A stretch of 64,000 bases of DNA from Paralichthys olivaceus (lineage: Eukaryota > Chordata > Actinopteri > Pleuronectiformes > Paralichthyidae). The notes below the pieces were generated by a model. That model worked only from the letters and a program-made list of their open reading frames with translations. It was not told the origin of the DNA and ran no database searches. The stretch spans positions 12,977,580 through 13,041,579 of the forward strand of contig NC_091104.1 of NCBI RefSeq assembly GCF_024713975.1, in the 5' to 3' direction. Within the stretch, counting starts at the first letter, position 1. Every line of letters starts with the position of its first letter. Of the stretch, positions 11,864 to 40,140 are shown one piece after another. A program made the translations under genes and the position numbers.

Positions 11864-12696
11864 AACTAATCTACAATACTGTACAATGTAAGCAAAGTAG
11901 CGGTACGGAAGTGACAGAAAGAGCTGAATGACAAAATTGCATTAATCTGCAGTAATAATACACCACAACAGAGTGTGAGTCATCAGTCGAAATGAAAAGA
12001 GTTCAGAATAGTCGTTAATGAGGATTATAAGATTGTAAGTACAGATGTTTATAAAACCGGAAAATATTTCTCAGTTCTAGTAATTATTTTTATGACGTCA
12101 ATGATGAAAACCCAGAGAAATGAACAGTGACTGAGAGAATGATTGTTATAATGTGGCTGTTGAACTGTACACATGCAGTTTAGAAATTGAAAAGGACTCA
12201 AGTGTTTCGGAGGTTCAGCATTAACTAAATGCAGCTGTATGAATGTGGGGACATGCATATGACAGGTGTACCTTCACAACGAGATAATGAAGTTACTGAT
12301 TCTCACTAAGAGCAAAGTGCAGCTTCTGACTCGCTCCATTCAAAAATTGAGGATTCAACTAATCCAGTTTCATTAACAGTCAAGCTCGACTCACGGCTGC
12401 AGAACTCCGGTTGGTTTCCGAACCCAAAGGAATGAGTCAACCATTAAAACAGTCCTGAAAGCATGAGATCCCACTCAGCCTTGTTCAGTTCCACTTCATG
12501 AGAAGCCACAGCACTCAATCACACGGACACATCCAGCAGTCTGTGGTTCGTTTTTTTTGTGTTTGAAATGGACGTCACCTTGAAATGAGCGGGCGGCTGC
12601 TTGTGTTTTATGCTCGGTGATAAATGCTGCGTCGATGAAGCCGATCAGCAGCGACGTGGTGAGTCGAGGAGAAATCTTCGCCTTCGCGCGTCTCGC

Positions 12697-24726
<12,030 letters not shown>

Positions 24727-27180
24727 TTTCCTCTCCGTTCTTTAGTGTGAAGCTGGCAGACTTAGTGGCAGATGCAGAGAGGACGAGGGGGCTCAGCTGG
24801 CATCCTTCCTCCTCCTTTTATTCCCCATGCCTGCCTCCTGGCCCAGTTTACAGCACCTACACAGGGCGGATTTTTACAAACATCAGCTGGGCAGGAGGAG
24901 GGAGGGATTGAGGGAAGGAGAAGGAAGGGGGGGTAAAAGCTCTATGGTACCTGCAGCAACATGACCCCATGAGGAAGTGATCGAGACACTTAGCAGGATA
25001 ATGGAGCCGGCTTTCAAAAATTCAATAAAACTGTCAATCAGTGCTCATTATCGTTTTTACAATAATAACAATAATAACAATTTTCAATTGCAAGCTGCAC
25101 ATTTTAGTAAATTATTGTAGATCAAACCGCAAATTTGAACAGATTTATATTTGTAGACTAAACTACAGACTTAAGTACTTTCATAACTGTAGTACCAAAC
25201 TATAAATTTGGGAATTTTCTTATCTAGAGACCACATTACAAATTTGAGCAGTTTCATAATTGCAGAGTAAACTACAAATTTGGGTAGTTTCTAATTTGAG
25301 GAACAAACTACAAATTTGAGAAGTTTCACATTAGCAGAGCAAACTACCCATGTGAATAGTTTATTGTAGATCAAACTGCAAATTTGAGTAGTTTCTAATT
25401 TGTAATATATGATGTGATGGATGAGACGGTTTGAATGAGTTTTAGAATGTAATGACCTCAGCCTTTGCTCACATCATGACACAGGAATGTATCAGGTTCA
25501 TGGAGCCTCACTGCTGCACCTCAGCTCATCTTTGAATGAACAGCAACAACGGGACTAGCTTAGCTTTGCCCTGCACCCTGCAACAGCTCCTCACACCACT
25601 CAGTCACGCATCGCTCCATTCCAATAAAACGACAACACTCGGCTTCCTGTAAATGCAGCGGGTCAGTGCATCTGCGTGGACGAAGTGTGCATTTCAGACG
25701 ACATTACAGAATAATAATGGAGATAGCGGCTATGGCAGGAAGAGAAAAAAAAAAACCCACATGCGATCAGCAGCTGAGCAGAGATGAAGAGGTGAGAGGA
25801 GCAGACACACGGAGCTGTGACTCTTCACTGACCTGCGATGGAGATGTCTGTCGGTCAGAGGAGCGTGTCTTCATGTTGCAGTGTTATGATATCACTGCAG
25901 ACACCAGCCCTGAGCCCGAGGGACCTGACGCACCGACTGTCAAGATGCGTCCTGCCCGGGCGAGGGATTGGACGAGAGACGTTTAGTAAAGGCGGAAGTA
26001 GATGGGAGGGAACCATCTTGTTCTCTTGCACAACCATCTTTGTGCTGTATTCGTGCAGACTGGTGAATGACATGACAACTCCATCATGCAAGATTTCATA
26101 AAAACAGTATTTCATGGCAAATTGTCTACTGTTTATTTATTATTTCTGAGTTACTTATGTATTTTTATATTTTTTATGATAAAGAAATATATGGAGCTGT
26201 TTTGCTCACATACATACATGATAATAATAATAATAAAGCTATATTTCATTCAATATACAAAGATACTTGAAGTGATATCTATAAATATATATGGAGATAC
26301 AGACTTACATTCTAATCAGACATTAAAAGAAGTTCTGAAATGGGTTTTGAATTGTTTTTTGAAGGTGGATGTGAATTTTCTTTATATCAATTGTTTCATC
26401 CTTTATTTGTTATATGTTTCAATGTAAGACTCTCTTACACCAGTATGTTCTGTTAACATATAATGGTCTGGTAAGAGCATGGCTGTGTTTCTATTTAACA
26501 ATAATATAGTTATGAACATTTGCAAATCATTCTTGAGGTTCCACACTCTAAAAGTTTCATGTTTTCAAGTCACAAGTTTCTTTATTTCACTCCAGCCATA
26601 TCTGTAACATACAAAGGCACAGGATTGTGTTTCTGAGGACCTGCACAAACAAACAGTTAAAAGACAATTCAAAAAAGCAGCAGTTTTATAGACAAGTGCA
26701 ATAATCATACAGTGCAATCAAGTGCCTGAGTTAATCTGATTTAAAAGAATTAAAAAAAACACACACACAAAGGAGTTTCTCTACTGGCAGTTATTAAAAG
26801 TCTTGGGCAAAAGATTGAGTGCTCTCACGTTAACAGCAACTATTTGCTCAATTGTAAACAGGGTGCAAATACAAACATATTCAATATGTGTAGGGGGACA
26901 GAAGATTTCCTGTTATTGGATGATAACTGATCCACTGTGAACTCGTTACCAAAGATGAATTAATAAATTACAGCCGATTAACACTTGATAAGTAATAGAT
27001 GGGGTCGTTTGGGTTTTTGTCAGTGTCAACGAATCTAAATAAAGTGACAATTCTTTCGTAGATGTGTTTGTGAAATATAAAAACATGTTTCTGTTATGAG
27101 ACCAAACGCTTTATAAATAAACTTGACCGCTTACCTCCACCTCTAGGGGGCGCTCAATGGTCGGTTCTGATAAAGTGAGG
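24727..27180. other. Head-to-head intergenic region between TLDc gene and MTFR1L
   Basis: About 2.4 kb between the minus-strand TLDc start codon and the probable MTFR1L first exon. It holds a 36-bp minisatellite (25118-25402), otherwise AT-rich DNA, and short open frames that lack support (for example plus 25666-25986). Promoters for both genes should lie at its two ends. I see no clear TATA box. Confidence 0.45.
25118..25402. repeat. 36-bp minisatellite, about 8 degenerate copies
   Basis: Unit approximately tagaNcaaactacaaatttgagtagtttctaatttg, repeated about eight times with substitutions and small indels (copies start near 25118, 25154, 25190 and onward). It is non-coding and occurs only here in the window. 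Confidence 0.8.
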
Positions 27181-27340
27181 TCATGGGGCTCCAGCCAATC
27201 AGATCGCAGGGAGAGCGAGGCACAGTTTCCGGCCTGATGAAGGAAAACAGCAGCAGCAGACTGAAAGACGAAGAGGAGAAGCGGAGATTCACCAACTGTT
27301 CACCGCCGCAGCTTCCACACGTCCATCTGTTAGTTACCGT
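27160..27340 (+). promoter_or_regulatory. mtfr1l: Probable MTFR1L non-coding first exon and promoter area
   Basis: More GC-rich than its surroundings, with CAG and GAAGA-rich transcribed-looking sequence. It ends at a good donor (TTAGTTACC then GTAAGT, about 27340). The coding start lies in a later exon at 28925, so this would be 5' untranslated. It contains an open frame with an ATG at 27183. That frame has no family resemblance, so it could at most act as an upstream ORF. Confidence 0.4.
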
Positions 27341-27849
27341 AAGTTGCACCCCTGTGTGTTTTTTAAATGGCACTTCGTGAATATAAGCGAAGAAGAGAGG
27401 AACATGTCGCTCTACGGCTGAGGGTCACACCGGGGGCCGCTGCTAAAGCTAACTGACTGTGTTTGTTCGATGCCCGGAGCAACCGGCTAAAGATGGAGGA
27501 GAGAACAACGGATCACAAACCACATCTCTAAAAGCTTTTCTTCCTCATTTCTGGCTTCTCTTATCTTCTCGTATAGACGATAATGTCGGCTGCTGTGCAG
27601 TTAGCATAGCGGGTGTCCTATACTAAATGTAGCGTGTTAGCTGTGTTAGCCTTGATGATTGCGTTTATGTTTAACTACTCACAGTGAGAGGGTGATCATG
27701 AAGTTAAAGTTACTCTGTTGGCTTTAGTTTATCAACAGTTATGTTAAGATAATCACATTTTGTATCTTATTGCTGGTGATATTTTTGTTATGGATGGGGA
27801 ATACTCATTACTCAAGTACTAAATGTAAGGTTCAGGTGCTTGAACTTAA

Positions 27850-28203
27850 AGGTTCAGTGTGTAGAGTTTAGTGATATCTAGTGTTGAAATGTCATGTTGC
27901 AGCTGGACACCCCTCACCTCACCCTCTCCTTCCAAACATGAACAAGAACCTGTGGTAGACTTTAATTGTCATAAAAACTCAAAAGGTGTTTAGTTTGTCC
28001 AGGACTAATGTAATGGCCTCCGTAGTGAGGACCCCCTCGATGTAAATATAAAGTATTTAAATATAAAGGGCCTTTGCTGAGGTAAAGAAAACTACAATTC
28101 ATACAATTTAGATGAAATGAACTAGTGAAAACATCATGAGAATTATTCTACATTAAATATCTGCCAATAGATCCCTGTCACCTAAATCTTACACACTGTC
28201 CCT
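27850..28203 (+). mobile_element. TTAA-flanked MITE, copy 2 (MTFR1L 5' intron)
   Basis: A 354-bp copy of the element at 997. The left end is AGGTTCAGTGTGTA and the right end TACACACTGTCCCT. TTAA duplications are at 27846-27849 and 28204-28207. It lies in the presumed first intron of MTFR1L. Confidence 0.85.
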
Positions 28204-28924
28204 TTAACTTGAATATTTGAATTTTATATTTCTTTGTAGTGGTGGATACTTCTGCTACCTCTGGTTTATTGTATGCATGGTCTCTAGCTAATGAAAGAGC
28301 TTGATCTAGATTGGATTACCTTTAATAAAGTTGTGTTATATTTGTTAGATTATGTAAGTTGTGCCAATATCTCAAATATCTATCTACAGTATAACAAGGC
28401 TGGTCAATATGGCCCAAAAATGTATTGAGATAAAAATGTTCATGTTAGTCGATATCATACATAAACAATATATATCTATTATGTTATGTATTGAACTTTG
28501 ATATTATTGACCAGTCAAAGTCAATTATCGATATTTGATGTTTAATTGCCCAATGTCCAGTCCTATCCAATCATACAAAGAAAATGTATATGTTCTCTAA
28601 TGACACAGCATTTTACAAATTCAGAGGCTGTACTGACTATATGCATTTTAATCAAGGAAATGACACACACTAGAAGCTAAACTAGTCCGTTTTTTTAAAT
28701 GATTCACTTATCTTCTGGCATTCAATCAACTACTTTAACAGTTTTTAAGTTGTTGCTGCTCATTTCTTTCAACAGATGCTCTAACTCATCACTAATTTAC
28801 ATCCCAATAGTTGGCAGAGACAGACATGACATCTGTTTGCTGAACTGGTCGATCTTAAGCCACAGGTAGCACCAAACATTGGTGTGCAACTTCCCAGCGA
28901 GTCAGACTGACCCCCCCCATCACC

Positions 28925-31036
<2,112 letters not shown>

Positions 31037-33440
31037 CTCGATTGCGTGTTTGTCATCGCCACCCGATCCTGCTGTTTAATGTAAGTCAGGACAGGATTGT
31101 TGAGTTTTTTTATTTCTTTTGAGTCGTTTTTAAATATCTTTTCTAATAAAACCTTTGTAACTGACGGTTGCTGTTTTCAGTGCCAAACTGTTGAAGCTCA
31201 CTTGTGGGTTCTTAGTTGTCGTTCTACTTTTTTTTTTTTTTTCTCCTCTCCCTCATTAATTTTAGGCCCTTGCCTGTGGAGTATGTACCCATGGATCCAC
31301 GACCTTGCTCCTCAAACCCAAGGCAATAGCTGTCCACCAGAGATAAGACAAAAACACTTTGTCCCAGACATTCACAGCCAAATGTGAACTTCACAGTACA
31401 AGGGGGAACAGTCCGCTCTTTATAACAATAATCTATTTCAGTACTGCATCGCATACGGCATTCATTGTAATTCCCCATGGAAAAAAAAAGCTAATTTTCA
31501 ACAACGACTCAACAGACCGATGCCAGTGCTGTCCAGTAATATGGGGGGTTGTGTCATAAGAAGGCGCTGAAGGATGCACTGAAAGATGCAAAAATCTTTG
31601 TTTTTCAGTTGTGTACAGAAGTCCTCTTACATACTTGAACATATTTTTCCAGATGAAACCAGTCTCATGCACATGCAGAGATGTAGTGTATCTTATTGAC
31701 CGCGTGTGTGAGGAAAAATAAGTTATATATATATATGTATCTTTGCTGAGTTTCCAAATGTGCACAGCATCATGTGCGTTGCTTGTTCCACTGCACCTCT
31801 TATGCCTGTCTGCTTTTGTGTGAATAGCATATAGAGTGACACTCAAACTACGGGGCACTGATTTTTTATTTATTTTAATCCCAAACTAAAATACATAGAA
31901 GATATAGTTTGAGGTGTGAACTCTGTTGTGTATAAATCAATGGATGTGTGTGATTTAACGGTGAACCCTCCTGTGTTTGCATCTTTTTGTATTTCCAGTA
32001 AAGGCAACAATACAAGCATCAGCAGGTCTTTTATATAGTAACTTCCTCTTGTGTTTAAAACAAGCTAATTTGTAGATGAGACCACTTTTATGATGTTTCT
32101 CACGTGACATCAGAGAGGTGGTTTTAGTTTGAGCAGAGACAACTGAGCTATGTGTAAAGGTGCAATCACACATACACGAATGTAGTAGTGACGAACCTTC
32201 GCCTCCCGTTCACTCCCAGTCTGCACCGACATTTGCTTCCTACGGCGAAGTAAATCAGCAGTGTGACTTCGTGTGGGGTTCAAATTTGGTGTCCCATGAT
32301 ATTCTCTCTGCTTTAGCGTATATGTGACTGTGCCCACAAGCAGTTTTCAGAATGAACTCTGTGAAATGTCTGGGGAATTGTGCCCGGACCTTTTCAGACT
32401 TTGCCTTTCACAAATGAAGAACGCAGCAGGAGATTGTGTGGGTCAGATGTTCTCAAATCTCATTGTCTGTCCAACTTGTATGTCACCTAATTTTCATCAT
32501 AAGATAATTCTATTGTTAAATCTTTTGTGTCACTCTCACTCGGACATTTTACTGGGGGGATGGCAGGAAAAAGTTCCAGAAAAAGTCCGGAACAACTGTC
32601 TTTGACGACGTGTTCTCACCTGCAGCCCCCTCGCAAAAGTGTCAGGAAAATGTCCGGATTTCAGTGCATGTGTGAAAGCAGCTTTACAAAGCTTTCACAT
32701 CAGTGTGTTTGTGTGTGTGTGAGAGTGTGTGTGTCACAATGACTATTGTTGTTGACGCCTTACCACAGATCTATTGCCTGTTCCAATGCCTGGTTTTATT
32801 CCTTTATTAGCTCCAAGTGCCAAGGGTTTGTTTTAATCAGCCCACCCTTCAACGCCTGCCCTCTTTTTCTTTTTTCCTGAATGTGTCCTCCAACCTCAAC
32901 AAGTTCCACGTCTTCATCCAAACAATGAACGACTTTGTTAAGAATCAGCTGCGAGTGTTTGTTTATTGTTAAAAATTAACACTCACAAAAAAAAATGACT
33001 TGCTGTTTTGTCAGATTTACTTCAACCCATGTCACTCCTACGTTTCGTTTGTCGTGTGTATTCCTACGAGACTGAGAATCGTATAGTTCAGTTTTGCAGT
33101 GTGAAAAGCTATTACTTATGTATGTGTTTGCATTGAACAAGAAGGTGCCCATCTGTGTGTCATTGTATGCCGTGAAGGTTTGACTTGCTGGAATCGACCC
33201 TCAACAACTTTCTCAATAGTTCATTTCCTCATCAAAGTGAGAGTTGCCCAACAAACACTACCTGTTCAGTATTTCAGAAAGAAAACTGAAGGGAAAATTG
33301 AGTTAAAGAGAATTTGACTGTTTCTGTGTGCTGCTTTGAGCATTTGTCACCATCTTACCTCTGTAGGGTTGAGCCCACCACCTGTATGTTCATTTTTTTA
33401 TTATCATGTATGGACTTGTAAATAAAGATCAGCTGAGGTT
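31037..33440 (+). other. mtfr1l: 3' untranslated region and flank of MTFR1L
   Basis: Canonical AATAAA hexamers occur at 31145-31150 (about 110 bp after the stop) and 33421-33426. The gene may therefore have a short and a long (about 2.4 kb) 3' UTR. The segment between is AT-rich, with a T run near 31231-31243 and a short GT-rich stretch near 32702-32732. No further exon is supported. Confidence 0.45.
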
Positions 33441-36400
33441 TTGAAACTATGACTGTTGCTTTCCTGATCAGCATGCAGTAAGACTTATATCCAGTGTGGG
33501 GCAGTGCAGGCAAACAAACCTTGGGCTTTGTTTAAACTATTTAATTTTGCCATAAGAAATACTGAGCACCTTTAATTCCTCTCAACTACAACATCTATCA
33601 CACACATGGAATACACTGTCATATTAAGATTTGTGTTTATTTAATATTTCAATTTCATGCCACTTAATATTGCAGTTTCAGATACATATATTGTACTTTT
33701 TACTTTACTACATTCATCAAACAACTACAGTAACTTGTTGTTTTTCAGAATATTTAGCATAAAAAAATTGTATGATCCGGAGGAGATTAAATTCTCTTAA
33801 TATAGTTCAACACATGCTTCAGCAATCACTAGTAAATCACTAATCAAATAATAAAATATCAAGTTCGTTTACGTGACATGTTATTGATAATCATTTGTTC
33901 TCTAGATCCGTACAGTTTTGAATCCTTCTTGTAACACAGTTTATCTATAATGTGATTACTTTTATCTCGTTTTATTACTTTATTACCTTTCTACATGATC
34001 ACATTCTCTACATCTAATATCATTAAAGTAACTAATAACAGGGATTTGTTTAAGGGAAATTAAGATTAAAGTGCAATAAAAGGAGAATATACAGATCATT
34101 GATTGACAGCTCAACATTGTACTTACAGTACTGGAGTAACTGCTCAGCCACGTGCTGCAACTATAGCTAACATCCAGCATCCAGCCATTATGTGCCTGGA
34201 ATAACAGGCCTCCTCACATCACAATCCTAATTTCTACATTACTGTTAAAACTCTGTCATTTCCTTTTCTTTCCCAAGACGACGTGGCCCCTCAGTGAGTC
34301 ACTGTCTATTTTCTGTGAGAGTCCTTGGCCTACTTTGTCCCTCTTCACCCCCGTGATGGACTTCCTGCCTATTTTAGATACAGGGAGACGTCTGTGGAGA
34401 GCTCAGTTAATAGGGCTCAGTGTCAAATGAGGCTCTGTTAAAACTATAAATACAGTTACTTAGTTCAAAGTGACATTGACACGTTTTCATTACTATGAGA
34501 CTAAAAAAAGAATCTCAAAGCAGGTTAATACACGTTTCAATCAACAGTTGCTGGACGTTCCATGCAGCAGTTAACAGGTTTCTCAGAACCGGGCTGTTGA
34601 CTGCGAAATAAAATTCTGTGTCTCAGTAAAATAAGTAACATTAAATTAAAATCAGGTTGTATGCATTCAGACTGGAGTGATGTGATGACAGAATCCCAAA
34701 AACTTTAACTTACTAAAGGCATCAAATTGAAAGTGCCTTTGTGGTGATCTATATACAAAAACAATAGTGTTACAAATTTTAAGCAACATTTGCAATTTAG
34801 TATCAAATGCTAACATTAGCATGCTGAGAATGCCAACAGTAAAATGCTGATTTTTAATGTTTACTGTATTCACGGTGTTAGCAGCTGAGACTTAAGAGAA
34901 TGTCACTGTTTTTTAAGTTATTTGGTCATTAAGTCAAAGTGTTTAAAGATTTTATAAATCTAAATGTAATGATGGTGTTGGTGAAATGCTGAACCTATAA
35001 GAACAGATATGTTTGGCCACCAGGGGCCGCTAACATCACATTTTAAGTCGAACTTGAGTGGCTCTCCTAGACATCCAGCAGTTATAGATGTTGTTGTGTC
35101 TCGAGCCAGTTTGTGAATTTTCATAATTTTTTAGCCCCTGACTTTCACCCCCTCGGACCACTGAGGAACAGGAGCCATTATTATGCTCCGCTACGTTCAA
35201 TAACTTAGCTTAAAATGTAACAGACATTCATTTACAGCATTTTAAAATTACTGTACTCCAGTTCCACTATTACACATTCTATTAAATTAGATCACGTTTG
35301 GTGACGTGACTAGTTTAGGACTTGGACTAGACTGGGGACATGTTGGTTTAAGACTATGACTATCTGGATGTGTCACTTGAGCAATGCCTACGTCGTTTAG
35401 CCGACTCCAATCCCCCCATGTTGGGCACCAAGCCCCAGTCAGACTCCCTCAGTGTGATAAGTGTCAGCGAAGCAGCAAACACGCCAAGAAGTAGGTGATC
35501 TGTCATCCTGACCGGTTGGTGTGACTCCTCCATCTCCCTGAACCTCAGAGCCTTTCATCACTGTCTCTTTACGTGGCTGAGAGCTCTTCATATGGAGGCT
35601 TGTCTTCGGAAACAGAAACTTCCCCCTAATGTCCCAGATGTTTTCCCATGTCGGGTTTCAAGCCCATTTGTTACATGAAAAACATGATTAAAAGAATTTC
35701 GGTTTCTTGTCGTGGAGCGAGAATCGTCTTGGGCCAACTGGATGGATGGATGGAGCTTGACTCATGGTCAGAAACATTGTCAGGGTTTCTGGTTTTGATT
35801 AATTCAAGTACTGCCGCAGCGGGGAGAGGCTGATGAGCTGAAGCAAAATCAAGAGAAGACGGATATGATCGCTCTCATCGAGCAGGTGTTGCAGAAAACA
35901 TGTTGCATTAGGTTTTATTTACCGGCACAGTTGCAGCCTTCGGGGAGGGACAGGTAATGATTTCATTCATTATTCATATCTCAAAATGATCATTCCTGAT
36001 TCAAAACAAAAGTACGTGACTAAGTTTCATGGCTGCGTCGTCATCATTTAGTGAAAGTGCTCATTTTGGTTCTGACTCAGACCTGAAATGAAATGTAAGC
36101 AAAGTCGGCATCAAGCATCGAGACAATATTGGTGAAATTGATTAGTATCAACTGAACAAATCAAATCAAATCAAAAATCGAATAAATAACAACAGTATTT
36201 ACAACATTGATTAGAAAAAAAAGTTTATAACAAGTATTTATACATAAGAAAATGTCTGTTAGAGATGAAGGGAGCAGCAATGACACATGCATTGAGGAGT
36301 TATTGTCAGTAATGCTAGAATATGTGAGTAGACATATTGTATATCAAGCAGTCTTGTAGTCATCGGCTATTGTGAAAGATCACACCCATCAACATTTTTT

Positions 36401-39400
36401 TGACAATGACATTTTATAGGTACAGACATTTTTGAATATACAACATGAATAAGTTCAGATGCTTCATGCACAGCACATACATTGGATTAAATGTCTACTA
36501 TTGAGGACAGTGTTTTATGACAAATGAATAATTTATGTGATCAGGCCATTTCCTTTTTTCTTCGATATTTCTATAAGAACTAGACATTCATTTGGCCTTT
36601 GCAGATATGGAATATGTCAAGTGATCACAACCTTAGTTTGACCTCAGACCAACTCGATGTGGGTGAGACATTTCAGTTGTGTTGTGAAATAAAACATAGG
36701 TTTCCCGGAATGTGTGAAATGTGTAACAGCTTCTGCGTGTTCACTTCCAGTGTCATCTCGCATGTCGTATCGTAGCAACGACCGGCAGTTGATGACAAAG
36801 GTCTTTGAGAACACAAGCGTTGCATCTGCGGCTAACTCCCACCCATCCATCCACCCACCCTCCCTCTAGTGTCACCCACGCATCCGCCCGCGTCATCAAG
36901 ACACAAAGCTAACACTTATGAGTCACAACAGGAGCCGCTCCTGATGAGCGGCTGCGAGGCCATTGAAGTCCGTCTGTTGTTTCTATTTTTAGGTCTTTGT
37001 AGTGTTTCTATTTTGTTTGTGTGCTTGCCCTCTTGCTTTGTGATGCAAATTAAAACGTAGTCAGTGCGGTGACGTCGCTCTGTAACAAGGAGCTAAACCT
37101 GTTGCTGCAGTTTCAGTGTTGGGTTTGAATGTTTCAATCAAACAGCTACAGCATCAGACACAAAATAAACTCTTCAGTCTTGTTCAACCCTAACAATGTC
37201 TATCGTTGGACATTTTGGAAAATACTTTTGATTGTATTTAAAGTAACGTAGGCTACATGTAGGAGAAAAGTGGTACATGGGAAAAAGGAGGAGGGGAATA
37301 TGCGTAATGAGGAGGCAGATGAGGCTGATGGGATCGGTATCAGGACAGAGCAGCACCCTCATGTCTGTGGTTTGTTCAAATTCATCATTTTACAACATTA
37401 AATGGAGCAAGTCGTCATCACGGCCTTGTTTTAGCCCGCCAGCTCCTCATATCTGACAGAGGCATTCATCAGCTACCTCAGAAGAGAAATATCAAAAAGA
37501 ATCAGCTTTATTTATTATAGGTTAATTCAAAAAAAGGTAATAGAGAAAGAAAGCAATAAGAAACCAGGTATGAGGCTGTTTAAAAGGATGGATGTGCAGT
37601 ACAGGTGGAGGTGGAGTGGGGAACGATGGTTATCCTATTCTTCTCTTTCCCCCCCTCAGCTCACACGTCACGTTTTGATAAGAAATTGATAAGATCTGGT
37701 TTGTGAGTCCCAGATGGTCCCACAGTAATTACATCCCGTGTGGCAGTCATTTATAAATAATTCAGTCGATGAAGGAAAAAACAAAACAAAAACACAGAAG
37801 CCAGAATTTGCTCTGAGCACTGTACATACATTGATGATACACTAGGGTTTACATGATGGATTTCAATGTTGGTCAAGACAAAAGGAAATCTGATTAAATG
37901 TGAGCTGTTCATATGTTAAGAAAATATTAAAACATGAAATGGCCTTAATATGAACTACACTAAATAAGTAATTTTTTTAGTTTGTCTAGTTTTAGTGTTT
38001 GCTAGACACAAGTAAGCCACAGCAATACTGCATGCCAACCAAAGGTGCCAAAGGTGGCTCCGGTTTGTTTTGTGCTATTTGGACCATATTCACCATTTAC
38101 CACATGGGCCACTTTCACATCCAGATTACACTTTGCCTAGAGCACTGCGTGTTCTACAGAAAAAGGCCTACAGTACATTTGGTGTGGGATATTTGGGCAA
38201 CATTTGCTATTTTACAATTGCCTAAACTGGCCCACATCCGAATGCTGTCTGGGAAGTGATGGGACAGCCAGTGAGAGAGAGACACACTCTCTGTTTCCCC
38301 CTGTGTAATTCAAACACTGCCTGGTTTGTGCTCCAGCCCTAAATGTCATAATTCAGTTAAAGTGACATTTCAAATTATTTTGTAGTTAGCCACCTGGTAT
38401 ATTAATCTTCAGCTCCTCACAGTCCAGCTTTATCGATAAATCTGAGTGTAGTTCTCAAATAGCTACAAGCTGAGATGAAGCAACTCGTGCCCAATGCATG
38501 ATTATAACAGATGAAAGAGAAATGGAATGTGTGGAAACATCGTCGAGTGTGTCGTCATCATTTGCACATTTCGCTTTAAAGACTGATCATGGGTATTGCA
38601 GTCCTATTGCATCTGACTGGCAGCGCTGCAGTGTTGGTAGATATAGTGAGGAAACATCATCAAGTGTACAAAGAGTATCCTCGGAGCTGAGTAAATACAT
38701 ACAAATCAAAGACAGAGGGAAACAAAGAGGCTGATAGCTAACTCCCTTGTTACTACAGGAACTGGCATGGCAACCAATAAGGCCCAGCTAGCCAATGCTT
38801 TTTGGGGATTAACAGCACGGTTGGAAGCCATCTTTAATAAATCAGATTTCTTGGCAGAACCGACCCATGGCATAAATAAATCATTTCACTTCAGGCCAAG
38901 TGTGTGAATAAAAAAACAGGGAATTCTTCAAGAAGTACATGTTTAATGAAGTGATTGAACTCTGTTAGAAGAGACAACACGAGACAGTTACAGGAGACAG
39001 AATGACTTTAGTTCTTCTATTCTTCATGTACAGCCACAAAATATCTTTGAGGGACATCACTAACATTTGAGTCTTTTAATGTAATCATTATATCATGTTT
39101 ATCCAAGACTGTCAAGTACTGATTAATGGTGGACTGATATTAAATCAGAGTTAATTCTCTGAGGGTCGTCCCCAACTGTCTCCTTCAGAGGATGCGGTCT
39201 ACAACCTAGACTGTGAAGATGGAAATGAGACAGTCTGGCATACGGACAGTTACTGCGATCTGTATGTCCAGCTTGTCCCAATCTTCCTGCCGCCGCCAAG
39301 CAACAGAGCTGCAGTTACACACAATAAGAAGATTTTCATGCCCCTTGGTTTTTTAACATGTGTATCATTAGCTGTTCAATTGAGTTGAAGTCACCGAAGC

Positions 39401-40017
39401 GCACTGATTCCTTGGATAGGTTGGCCCCAAGAGGATCCACCTGTTTCTTCCCGATGTATGGATAATAAAGTTTTATCTTCTCATATCCATGTTGAAAAGT
39501 AGAGCCAATAAAAGTGAAACCACTGTAACAGTGGGTCAGTCTGCGTCGCTCTTCCTCTTCCTCTCAGTGAGAGGTGATGCTCTCAGTGAGGCAGAGGATC
39601 AGCTGCTGTTCTGTGCTGTTTTTAGTCTCTGCTGTCTCATTAGCTCTGATTGGCACAGACCAGGACTAACAACCAGCTGGAGACCAGTTACGTGGTCGCA
39701 GGGGGTCAGTCGTGCGTCACTGGATCAAACAAAGCGATGAAAGATGGATCCTCCAGTCTGAACAGCAGCTTCCTCACGTCACACATCAGTGTCCATTCCC
39801 TCAGACTGAGAGTGTTCATCATCTCTTCATCATTTACACCTTTAAAGTGTGAAATCCAGAGAAGTGCAGAAGATCATTGGAGACAAAATATGTGTTTGTT
39901 TTAACCTAAATATAAACCTTCATATCAACCTGCTCACAGAGACACACATGCACTGACGCACATCTGGTTTGTGTTTGAAGGAAAAACTTTATTTTTAGAA
40001 ATATATCGACAATCCAG

Positions 40018-40039
40018 ATATATATATATATATATATAT
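40018..40039. repeat. (TA)n microsatellite
   Basis: About 11 TA units without interruption. Confidence 0.9.
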
Positions 40040-40125
40040 GAGAAGATCAATATCGCTCCTGTGAGAGTCTTTCCATCATCATGAACTGTTTTTCTCTTGT
40101 TCTGCCAAGAAATAACATCACGTAA

Positions 40126-40140
40126 CCCCCCCCCCCCCCC
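40126..40140. repeat. C15 homopolymer
   Basis: Fifteen consecutive C. Length is prone to sequencing error. Confidence 0.9.
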
